This document shows positions 17,242-23,975 of a stretch of DNA of 24,334 nt, piece by piece. The DNA is taken from positions 1 through 24,334 of the IMG/VR virus record IMGVR_UViG_3300023179_000501. One strand, given 5' to 3'. Numbering within the stretch: the first letter of the stretch is position 1; the number at the start of each line of letters is the position of its first letter. The notes below the pieces were generated by a model. It was not told the DNA's origin and made no database searches. It was given only the letters and a program-made list of their open reading frames with translations. The translations under genes were made by a program, and so were the position numbers. The stretch comes from a virus.

Positions 17242-17730
17242 TCAATAAACCAAAATACATCTATCCATTCTCATGGACGATGTTACTTTAGCAACTCCAT
17301 CAGAATTATACGTGAGTGATCCTCCGTCATATTTGGTTAAAAACGCCCCTTCCAAAATCCATTTTTCAACAACAACTCCTGTTGGATCTAACATTTCTAA
17401 ATCAACGTTTTTTTTGTAACCAGCTGCGTAACCCATACGACCAGTCACTGATTCAGCACATAATCTAATCCACTCCATAAGAGCTTGTGATGCTGAAGGT
17501 CCAATAGGGTCTCTAAAAGTTACTGCTAACTCACCCCAATTAAATCTCCCTGCAACCCAAGTTGATGTATTCAAAAATTGAATTTCAGTAGCCGCAATAG
17601 TTAAACTTGGTCTTGCTGTTGATTCAACATACCACTCATTAATTCCAAGTGATGATGGAAACCTTAAAATCCATCTGTTTTCCCTTTTTGGTTCATAAGG
17701 GATCGGCATTTTCATTAATAAATCAGCCAT
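17242..17730 (-). CDS. 19: Tail tube protein, gp19 type (162 aa)
   Basis: The length matches T4 gp19 (163 residues). The sequence follows the T4 gp19 family: an N-terminal strand with N-R-W-I-L-R-F-P, a loop with E-W-Y-V-E-S-T-A-R-P, then T-S-T-W-V-A-G-R-F-N-W-G-E-L-A-V-T-F-R-D-P-I-G, Q-A-L-M-E-W-I-R-L, and L-E-M-L-D-P-T-G-V-V-V-E-K-W-I-L-E-G-A-F. The protein stacks as hexameric rings inside the sheath and carries DNA. It has its own promoter-like box 30 bases upstream and a hairpin after it, which fits a separately regulated, highly expressed monocistronic message. It is split from the sheath gene by the HAD-type gene, unlike T4, where 18 and 19 are adjacent. Confidence 0.95.
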   Translation of the reverse strand: MADLLMKMPIPYEPKRENRWILRFPSSLGINEWYVESTARPSLTIAATEIQFLNTSTWVAGRFNWGELAVTFRDPIGPSASQALMEWIRLCAESVTGRMGYAAGYKKNVDLEMLDPTGVVVEKWILEGAFLTKYDGGSLTYNSDGVAKVTSSMRMDRCILVY

Positions 17731-17760
17731 GTTTTAATTTGTTTTTTTATTTTATTTTAT

Positions 17761-17770
17761 TATAAATACT
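17761..17770 (-). promoter_or_regulatory. AGTATTTATA promoter-like box before the tail tube gene
   Basis: AGTATTTATA on the minus strand lies 30 bases before the tube start, in a 108-base gap. The spacing resembles that at the sheath gene (33 bases), the other highly expressed tail gene. An imperfect A/T-rich inverted repeat (about 17770-17799) lies just upstream. Confidence 0.6.
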
Positions 17771-17838
17771 ATGAAATAAAAATTTTTCTATTTACTTCAT
17801 TAATTTTTTAAATTATATATTAACTAGTCCGGTTTACT

Positions 17839-18669
17839 TTAATTATATTTAATTTTTTTTCCTTTTCCTGTGTAAAAAATTTCTAGTCCAGATTTATCAT
17901 CAAAATGTTTTTTCATTGTTTCTACATTTTTTAATTCATCATCTGAAAATCCTATATAAGGTATAAAGTAGTTTGAGATTTTATTTTTCATAAAAGCCTT
18001 CTCTTGTAATCTCTGAGATAAATTTCTAACATACTCCATAAATTGTTTCATTGCACTGACTTTTAATTCTTCTGGATTAGAAGCAGAACCTTCCCCAAAA
18101 CTGACAGGATACCATTTACACATTTCTAAATATGTTTTAATAAGTTCATCATCAGACAAATCATCTTCATCGGAAATATCTCTATATTTTCTAAGATTTT
18201 TAAGAAGTTCTTTTTTGTCTATTCCATGCATATTTTTTTTAATTAAATTATAAACAGCATTTTTTAATATACTTGGTGTGTGACCTCTTGCTGTGATAAT
18301 TGCAAATATTGACCCATCATTAATTGCTTCTCGAAAGTCGTCCCATGCAGGACCTATAGGTGCCTTCATAGAGTCTGTTAAAAATTTTTTATCACCCGTA
18401 ACTCTAAAGTCTTTAAAAGCTTCGTTGTCAAAATCAACAATTTTGTGACCTTCATAAGTGAAAGGTTTTTTTCCAATAGCAGTTCTGTATTTAGCAAAAT
18501 CTTCAGTAGACATACCAACACTACCACCCTTATCATCTATTAAATAAATTTTGGTAGGCATATACATCAAATTGTCATCCCAATCAAACGCATAATATTT
18601 CATTGTAGGTTTTAATTGGTCTTGTATAATTTCAGATACTAATTTTTTTACACTCAAGGTATAACTCAT
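17839..18669 (-). CDS. HAD-superfamily phosphatase-like protein (276 aa)
   Basis: HAD motif I is Y-A-F-D-W-D-D-N-L with D29 as likely nucleophile and D31 as acid/base. Motif II is F-A-I-I-T-A-R-G-H with T126. K203 or K208 could serve as motif III, and G-F-S-D-D-E (D243/D244) as motif IV. HAD enzymes with this core transfer phosphate from small molecules, nucleic-acid ends or proteins; the substrate cannot be read here. Insertions between motifs I and II (about 35-115) and an acidic helical stretch (about 150-185) would form cap regions. It lies between sheath and tube genes, downstream of the sheath terminator and with only a poor TATTTATT box three bases before the start. An internal ATG at residue 23 would also give a complete HAD core. 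No signal peptide or tail-protein motif is seen, so it looks like a cargo gene in the tail cluster. Confidence 0.8.
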   Translation of the reverse strand: MSYTLSVKKLVSEIIQDQLKPTMKYYAFDWDDNLMYMPTKIYLIDDKGGSVGMSTEDFAKYRTAIGKKPFTYEGHKIVDFDNEAFKDFRVTGDKKFLTDSMKAPIGPAWDDFREAINDGSIFAIITARGHTPSILKNAVYNLIKKNMHGIDKKELLKNLRKYRDISDEDDLSDDELIKTYLEMCKWYPVSFGEGSASNPEELKVSAMKQFMEYVRNLSQRLQEKAFMKNKISNYFIPYIGFSDDELKNVETMKKHFDDKSGLEIFYTGKGKKIKYN

Positions 18670-18672
18670 AAC

Positions 18673-18680
18673 AATAAATA
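18673..18680 (-). promoter_or_regulatory. TATTTATT box directly before the HAD-type gene
   Basis: TATTTATT on the minus strand ends three bases before the ATG. If it acts as a promoter box, the first ATG would be at or upstream of the transcription start, so either the message starts at an internal ATG (residue 23) or this is chance similarity. Confidence 0.25.
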
Positions 18681-18690
18681 TTAGAAAAAA

Positions 18691-18724
18691 ATAAAAAAAA
18701 AGGGAACAAAATAGTTCCCTTTTT
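18691..18724 (-). terminator. Intrinsic terminator after the sheath gene
   Basis: The stem AGGGAAC/GTTCCCT (18701-18707 with 18714-18720), extended by A/T pairs, has a six-base loop and is followed on the minus strand by a run of T (18701-18693) and further T-rich sequence. It lies 16 bases after the sheath stop codon. Confidence 0.9.
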
Positions 18725-18740
18725 ATTGGTGTAGTTCATT

Positions 18741-21700
18741 TTAAATATTTTCAAAAGAAGCTCCTGTTGGAGTAATATAAAATGTGATATCAATAAATTC
18801 TAAAGATCTTGTAGGTTTAATATAAATTTTACCAGATAATGTATTTCTATCTAAATCTTCAGGATCACTAGATACAGTAACTCTAAAGTCATAAAGACCT
18901 CTGTCTCTTCTAATAGCATCTAAAATAGGATTTACAGCATTTAAGAAGTCCTGTCTAACTTGTGCATCGTTTTGTTCAAACAATAGTCTAACAGATACCG
19001 CAGAAATTAATTTACGAGCTTGTAGTAACAATCGTCTAACATTGATTCTATCTAGAGCAGATTGTCTAACTTGTAAAGTTTTATTACCCCAAATCACAGT
19101 CCCCACATCAGAGAAAGTGGCAATTGGGTTGATTCTACCTAAATAAAGAATATCTCTGTCTTCTTGAGTTAGTTTTTTACGTGCTTTAATACAATTGACA
19201 ATACCACGAGTATAACCAGCCGCTGCGAACCAAGGAAAAGCGATGTTATCTGTAAGTGCTAAGTTTCTTGTAACCTCAGCAGTTGGCGGAATATAAATTT
19301 GTGTATTGTTTACGCTATCTCTTGTTAAAACCCAAGGATAATATGTTGCAGTATAGTTTGAGTCGATTCCTGTTGTGTCTAAGTTATCAACCGCTTCTGT
19401 TGGATATATAAAATTATCTAATCCAGAATTAGTTGGTGAAAATAAATCAACATCTGGGGTAGTACAAACATATAGTGAGTCGGCTCTGTTGAATTCGATC
19501 ATTTGAACAGCATCTTCGATTAGATTACTATTATTAACATAATCAATACCAGGTGTAACAAAAACATTTATGTTAGTAGCTTCAGGGTTCGCAAAAGTAT
19601 GCTGACCCAATAAGTATGCATAATAATCTGTATTTGCATAATTTTGAGTTCCATCTCCTAAAGAAATTTCTTTAAATGCACCCCATCCTTTAGCGTTTGG
19701 ATATCTTGAAGAAGGACATGCTCCGTTTAGATATCCAGCTCTACCAATTTGGAATTTATCATCATTTGTTCTAAATTCTCTATATATATCCCAACCATCA
19801 AAACCTCCTTGAACAAGTAAGGTAAACTTACGTGCAAATAATCTATAATAAGTGTTTGTAGGTAAGTCAGGTTCTGTAATAAAAGATGAATTTCCACATA
19901 TAAATCTTGGGGAGCCACTTGTAGAAAACTCAGGTCCTATTGTTAATCCACTTGCATTTATGTCCATGTGAAAACCTGCAGATCTGTAATTAAACTCTAA
20001 CCCATCTATATCACAAGAATTTATAGGATTTCTTTTACCAACATATTCAAAAAATGAAGGATCCCAACCCAAAGAGTTAGAAATACCTAAGTAAGTTCTT
20101 CTTACGTTGTCTCCAGAACTAACTAAAGCATTGTCTTTACCTGAAGAAAGACCAAACGGTGGATTATAAATAACTTCACCAGGAAAATCATATTTGCCTT
20201 TAATAATTGGATATGGAGATTGAGCTCCTTGATAATTTCTGAAATTAAACCCATTGAATCCACAAGGTATAGAATCGATAGGAGCATCTTCAGACATTTC
20301 GATCATTACATATTTAGAATTCAATATGTATTCACCATCTAATGTCCCTATTTTGTTAGCGACAAAATTATTTTGATTTGGGTCCATTGTACAATTTGTA
20401 AATTTTTCTAATACAACTGGATTTGCATCAGTATCAAAATAATCACGAATTAAAATGTCAAAATTCAAATTGTTAAAGGATTGATTAATTATTGAAATTT
20501 TAATTAAAGTGTTTGCACCATCACCATCAGATATTGTGTAAAATCTAAATAAATCATACACTTTATTACCTCTTAACTCAGATACAACAAAAGGAGAATA
20601 TGGTGTTTGCCATCTATCTAAATACCAACCAATAGAATCTGGGTCACCACTTTGTGCAGAATCTAAACGAATTAAATTAGGATTTAGACCTTTAATGTAT
20701 CCTTTTCTCCAAGAGTAGTTTAACCAAGATTGGAAATTTTCTTCAGCAAATATAGGAACCTCGATTCTAGGTTTTTGGAAATTAGATACACCAAAAACTT
20801 TCGACCAATATTCGGGGTCATTTTGTGAAAAAGAAGTTTCAAAAAAGTAGGAAGTGCCAAACTTATCAACAACATTAACACCAAAAGTAGAATAAGGATT
20901 TTTTAATACTGCAGAATAGGGACCTGTCATGTTTAGTGAAACGTCTGTTAAACCAGTAACAGAAAAGGCCGGATTAAGAGGAGTTGCATATGTTGCAAGA
21001 CCTCTTGACCTTAAAGTTCCAACAACAACATTGTCATAGTTCGAATATGATGTTCCAGTATAATAATAAACTTTTAACAGTAAGTTTCCTGAATAACAGT
21101 GAACAGGTATAGTCGTTGTCGTTGTTGTTGTTGGGGTTGGTACTGGTGGTATACAAGGATGAGTTGTTGTAGTTGTTGTTGTGGGTGTAATTGTTGTAGT
21201 TGTTGTTACAGGATTTAATGTTAAACCTGAAACAATAGTAAAAAATGAATACCCACTATAATTCGTATTTCCAGTTGTATTGAATAAAGCATAATACCAA
21301 GCGTCGTTGAAAGGAGATTCTAAGTTAGTTTCGTCTAAAGAAACAGAAGGAGCACCAAACACGTTAGTAGAAGCAGTCCAACCTTTGTTTGTTAAAGTGT
21401 TATAATCGTGTGTTGAAATTGAACCAAAATATGAAATAAATTCGTCTTCAGCAACAAATGGATTTGAGCTTGTAAGCACATCAAATATTAAACTTTTTAT
21501 GTTATCATCTAACGTGGATACTCCTCCATTAAATTGTTCATATTGTTGATATAGAATGTCTTGAATTACATCAGGAAATAATGAAAGATAAGAAATAGTT
21601 GAAATATCGTTATTACAACCTGTAAAAGAAATTAAAAACGTTTCTTCTTTAGGTAAAAAACAAACCTGCTCACAAGTGTAAACATCAGTCCCGCCGCTTA

Positions 21701-22076
21701 AACACCAAATACCTATTGTTTTTGGGTCTACGTTTGCAACTGTTGTTACAGACCATGATGGACCTGCGTCATAACCTGATAGTCCTAGAATTCTAGTAAC
21801 AAATAATTGATTAGATTGTTGTAAATATGCTTTAGCAATATATGCTGCCTCATATTTTGGTATTGTTGTGTTTACAAATTTTTCAGGAGATGTCCCCCCA
21901 AAAACAGTTTGGAATTCATCAAAAGATTTAATGAAAATAGGTTCAAATGCCGGACCTTTTAAAGTTTCGCCAACAATACCTAGTGTAGTTACACCAACAC
22001 TTTGAGCGACAAAACTTAAGTCAACCTCAGAAGTATAAACTCCTGGTGAAACAAAAACTTTACTATTAGTTGCCAT
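18741..22076 (-). CDS. 18: Tail sheath protein, gp18 type, enlarged (1111 aa)
   Basis: The N-terminus (V-S-P-G-V-Y-T-S-E-V-D-L ... G-I-V-G-E-T-L-K-G-P-A-F-E-P) and C-terminus (G-K-I-Y-I-K-P-T-R-S-L-E-F-I-D-I-T-F) are the classical ends of contractile sheaths, and the late part has A-A-G-Y-T-R-G-I, L-Y-L-G-R-I-N-P-I and I-N-V-R-R-L-L. T4 gp18 has 659 residues, so about 450 are extra. The insert lies after residue about 105 and includes two polythreonine tracts (residues 291-305 and 316-322) around a Pro/Cys segment, then a beta-rich domain. The sheath polymerises on the tube and contracts to drive the tail through the envelope; the insert probably projects outward. Transcription is probably from the box at 22110-22121 and ends at the hairpin after the gene. 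Start at 22076 gives the expected N-terminus. Confidence 0.93.
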   Translation of the reverse strand: MATNSKVFVSPGVYTSEVDLSFVAQSVGVTTLGIVGETLKGPAFEPIFIKSFDEFQTVFGGTSPEKFVNTTIPKYEAAYIAKAYLQQSNQLFVTRILGLSGYDAGPSWSVTTVANVDPKTIGIWCLSGGTDVYTCEQVCFLPKEETFLISFTGCNNDISTISYLSLFPDVIQDILYQQYEQFNGGVSTLDDNIKSLIFDVLTSSNPFVAEDEFISYFGSISTHDYNTLTNKGWTASTNVFGAPSVSLDETNLESPFNDAWYYALFNTTGNTNYSGYSFFTIVSGLTLNPVTTTTTITPTTTTTTTHPCIPPVPTPTTTTTTTIPVHCYSGNLLLKVYYYTGTSYSNYDNVVVGTLRSRGLATYATPLNPAFSVTGLTDVSLNMTGPYSAVLKNPYSTFGVNVVDKFGTSYFFETSFSQNDPEYWSKVFGVSNFQKPRIEVPIFAEENFQSWLNYSWRKGYIKGLNPNLIRLDSAQSGDPDSIGWYLDRWQTPYSPFVVSELRGNKVYDLFRFYTISDGDGANTLIKISIINQSFNNLNFDILIRDYFDTDANPVVLEKFTNCTMDPNQNNFVANKIGTLDGEYILNSKYVMIEMSEDAPIDSIPCGFNGFNFRNYQGAQSPYPIIKGKYDFPGEVIYNPPFGLSSGKDNALVSSGDNVRRTYLGISNSLGWDPSFFEYVGKRNPINSCDIDGLEFNYRSAGFHMDINASGLTIGPEFSTSGSPRFICGNSSFITEPDLPTNTYYRLFARKFTLLVQGGFDGWDIYREFRTNDDKFQIGRAGYLNGACPSSRYPNAKGWGAFKEISLGDGTQNYANTDYYAYLLGQHTFANPEATNINVFVTPGIDYVNNSNLIEDAVQMIEFNRADSLYVCTTPDVDLFSPTNSGLDNFIYPTEAVDNLDTTGIDSNYTATYYPWVLTRDSVNNTQIYIPPTAEVTRNLALTDNIAFPWFAAAGYTRGIVNCIKARKKLTQEDRDILYLGRINPIATFSDVGTVIWGNKTLQVRQSALDRINVRRLLLQARKLISAVSVRLLFEQNDAQVRQDFLNAVNPILDAIRRDRGLYDFRVTVSSDPEDLDRNTLSGKIYIKPTRSLEFIDITFYITPTGASFENI
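21111..21206 (-). repeat. Polythreonine-coding simple repeats in the sheath gene
   Basis: On the plus strand these are GTT/GTA runs, coding mostly Thr (residues 291-305 and 316-322 of the sheath) on both sides of a short Pro/Cys-rich turn. They act as flexible or rod-like hinges and are prone to length change by slippage. Confidence 0.85.
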
Positions 22077-22109
22077 GTTAAGTATTAAATTTTAAAATAT
22101 TTATTTTTC

Positions 22110-22121
22110 TATAAATACTTT
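22110..22121 (-). promoter_or_regulatory. AAAGTATTTATA promoter-like box before the sheath gene
   Basis: A full consensus match on the minus strand, with 33 bases between the box and the sheath ATG. It forms the left arm of a 12-base perfect inverted repeat with the plus-strand box at 22150-22161. Confidence 0.65.
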
Positions 22122-22149
22122 GTAAAATACCAAAAACTTTACATTATAA

Positions 22150-22161
22150 AAAGTATTTATA
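22150..22161 (+). promoter_or_regulatory. AAAGTATTTATA promoter-like box before the ribbon-helix-helix gene
   Basis: The same 12 bases as at the sheath promoter but on the plus strand, 40 bases before the plus-strand ATG at 22202. The change of orientation together with the change of gene direction supports a real directional signal. Confidence 0.6.
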
Positions 22162-22201
22162 TTATGGTATGATTTTATTCTGCCTTTTTTCTACTTGTGT
22201 T

Positions 22202-22363
22202 ATGGAAAATATCAAAACAATAAAAAATCTTAAAATAGACTCAAAAGTACATGAGGTATTAAAAAATTACTGTGACAAAAGGGGTATAAAAATGTATAAA
22301 TTTTTAGAAAATTTAATTTTGGAAAAATGTAAAGAAAAAAAAGATATTTATGGTGAAAATTAA
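22202..22363 (+). CDS. Small ribbon-helix-helix DNA-binding protein (53 aa)
   Basis: The layout is that of Arc/MetJ-type proteins: a short strand (K-T-I-K-N-L-K-I-D), then helix one (S-K-V-H-E-V-L-K-N-Y-C-D-K-R-G), a turn (I-K-M-Y), and helix two (K-F-L-E-N-L-I-L-E-K-C). Such proteins dimerise and place the strand in the DNA major groove as repressors. I chose the ATG at 22202; an in-frame ATG at 22169 would add eleven residues (I-L-F-C-L-F-S-T-C-V) unlike the fold. It is the only complete plus-strand gene in the window, diverges from the sheath gene, and converges on the preceding minus-strand gene with a four-base overlap of stop codons. A plausible target is the symmetric promoter region between it and the sheath, but this is inference. 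Confidence 0.75.
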   Translation: MENIKTIKNLKIDSKVHEVLKNYCDKRGIKMYKFLENLILEKCKEKKDIYGEN

Positions 22364-23403
22364 ATTAATTTTTGACTAAATTTTAAAAATGGAATTCCTG
22401 AAAGTTGACCAACAACTATATCAATTCTAAGTTCATCGTTTGTATTTATTTGAATCTTAGTTGCATCATCTCCATAATAACTATTGTTTATATAAACAGA
22501 ATAAGATGATATATTATAAGACTCTTGAAAAAACAAATCGCATGTATAATCAAAAAAGTAAGACTCAGAAGTAGAACCGCTATTGTAATTTAAAACAATA
22601 TTAGATAGTTCTACCGGTTCTTTTTTCTTTTGTGGTCTTTTGATTGTTTTTTGACCTACTTCTAATACTGTTAGAGATCTATTTATAGCAGGACTAACTT
22701 CAAATTGACTTTCATCAATCAAAAATCCCATCATAGTAAAATCATACTTATGAATATAATATTTTCGTTTTTCAAGATCCATTACAGATTCATCTGTAAA
22801 ACTATCATTAATAATTGGAATGTAATGACCATTTATTACTTGATATGCTTGTTTTGATGCAAAAGTTTCTAAAACCTTTTGATTCAATGTGTTTACTTCT
22901 CTCATTCGATTACAAACCAAGGCGACCGTGTATTTGAAATCTGCAGGAACTGGTTGAGGAATTTTATAAATATCAGATCCTTTTCTGTTTCCATCCCAAG
23001 TTGGAACCTCCATATAATAATACATTCTTCTGTTTGGAATGTTATATAAAACTGCAGGGTTATTTCCATATTTAACTTCAGGATTTCTAATAATTGTTAA
23101 AAAAGGAGGCTCTAAATTTTTATCAATATTTTGAAAATCCCAAGTTTCAACAAATTGAGACCAGTTTTGAGTTGTAATAATTATATCAACAACAGGAACT
23201 GTAACCCCTTCAGTTACGATTTTAAAATTTTCTTTTACAAAATCTAAAAAACCTTTATCTAAATCTGCATGAAGTAACGACTTAGGAAGATATGTCCCAT
23301 CTTTAGTTATCATATCTTTGATTTGTTCTCTTCTTGGTAAAAGAGTTTTTGAATAGGTCAAAGGTAATGTTGGTTTAACAGGTCCTTTTTTTGGTATTGC
23401 CAT
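22360..23403 (-). CDS. Neck or tail-completion structural protein, possibly gp15-like (347 aa)
   Basis: No exact family is recognised. The protein has a basic Pro-rich N-terminus (P-K-K-G-P-V-K-P-T-L-P), then a mixed region with V-P-V-V-D-I-I-I-T-T-Q-N-W and P-P-F-L-T-I-I-R-N-P-E, a segment P-A-D-F-K-Y-T-V-A-L-V-C-N-R-M-R-E-V-N-T-L-N-Q-K split here only for description, and a beta-rich C-terminal module (about 265-347) with many Tyr, Ser and Asn. The F-x-Y-x-V ... N-x-L-N-x-K-V-L-E-x-F ... Y-I-P pattern is what I expect of tail-terminator or sheath-stabiliser proteins that measure a position on the connector. Its place just before the sheath gene matches T4 gene 15 context. Start overlaps the stop of the preceding gene (TAATG), so translation is coupled; AGAGGA six bases earlier is the only Shine-Dalgarno-like match at any start here. 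Confidence 0.55.
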   Translation of the reverse strand: MAIPKKGPVKPTLPLTYSKTLLPRREQIKDMITKDGTYLPKSLLHADLDKGFLDFVKENFKIVTEGVTVPVVDIIITTQNWSQFVETWDFQNIDKNLEPPFLTIIRNPEVKYGNNPAVLYNIPNRRMYYYMEVPTWDGNRKGSDIYKIPQPVPADFKYTVALVCNRMREVNTLNQKVLETFASKQAYQVINGHYIPIINDSFTDESVMDLEKRKYYIHKYDFTMMGFLIDESQFEVSPAINRSLTVLEVGQKTIKRPQKKKEPVELSNIVLNYNSGSTSESYFFDYTCDLFFQESYNISSYSVYINNSYYGDDATKIQINTNDELRIDIVVGQLSGIPFLKFSQKLI

Positions 23404-23918
23404 TATAATCCTCTAAATTCATTTGGCCCAACAGGGGCCGCGATTATTGTTCTAAAAAAAGGTTTAAAACCTTTGTAGGTATGTTTGGTGTCAGAAACAA
23501 CACGACCATCATTTACAACAGTATAATAACGAACAAAGTTTTCACTGTCGTAATAACCTATATAATCACCAAAATCTATGTCTATTTCTAAATCTTTTAA
23601 TGTTTTGAGATAAACAGAAATTGTGATATTACCTGGTTCTACTTGGTCCATTTTTGTTGCACTTCCTAAAAGTTTGTTTTCTGGAGCCGCAATTGTTATT
23701 TGAGCATTAAACTCAACAGGTGGTAAAAATTTAATCCCATCACTAACAACTTCACCGTAAACATCATCAGTCTTAATCTTATTTCTATCAATCTTGTATA
23801 ATATACAAGTGTAGTTCATATCCCCAATTAACCATTCTTGACCCATTTCTATTTCTAATTCAAATTCACGGTCATTAAAAAATTTACCAAGTCTAGTTAT
23901 AGGAACATTATTTTTCAT
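23403..23918 (-). CDS. Probable neck / head-completion protein (171 aa)
   Basis: No firm family match. The protein is beta-rich: R-E-F-E-L-E-I-E-M-G-Q-E-W, then Y-G-E-V ... I-K-F-L-P-P-V-E-F, I-T-I-A-A-P-E, I-T-I-S-V-Y-L, D-I-D-F-G-D-Y-I-G-Y, and F-V-R-Y-Y-T-V-V-N-D-G-R-V. This composition (short strands, a conserved F-G-D-Y-I-G-Y-Y turn) suits head-completion or connector proteins, and its position at the head of the tail cluster supports this. It is the first gene of a two-gene unit with the next structural gene, their stop and start sharing a base. A TATTTATC box lies 14 bases before its start. Alternative reading: a tail-tip or decoration protein. Confidence 0.5.
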   Translation of the reverse strand: MKNNVPITRLGKFFNDREFELEIEMGQEWLIGDMNYTCILYKIDRNKIKTDDVYGEVVSDGIKFLPPVEFNAQITIAAPENKLLGSATKMDQVEPGNITISVYLKTLKDLEIDIDFGDYIGYYDSENFVRYYTVVNDGRVVSDTKHTYKGFKPFFRTIIAAPVGPNEFRGL

Positions 23919-23932
23919 TATGTTGTTTTATT

Positions 23933-23946
23933 GATAAATATTTATT
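23933..23946. promoter_or_regulatory. Overlapping divergent promoter-like boxes on a 12-bp palindrome
   Basis: TATTTATC on the minus strand (23940-23933) faces the neck gene and TATTTATT on the plus strand (23939-23946) faces the truncated plus-strand gene. Together they create the perfect palindrome ATAAATATTTAT at 23934-23945. Both are one base off the main box. Confidence 0.45.
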
Positions 23947-23975
23947 TTATTATTATTTTTATTAAAAGATTAAAT

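Noticed and set aside
19727-19918. Second minus-strand frame inside the sheath gene
   Set aside because: Fully nested in the sheath coding sequence, lacks an independent start context and has no family resemblance.
22110-22117. T4-type late promoters (TATAAATA) on the plus strand at many intergenic gaps
   Set aside because: In that orientation they would point against nearly every gene, and the one complete plus-strand gene carries the opposite orientation. The motif is better read as TATTTATA in the gene direction.
22169-22201. Upstream ATG at 22169 for the ribbon-helix-helix gene
   Set aside because: It adds a hydrophobic, Cys-containing stretch before the DNA-binding strand that the family does not have; the ATG at 22202 gives the expected N-terminus.
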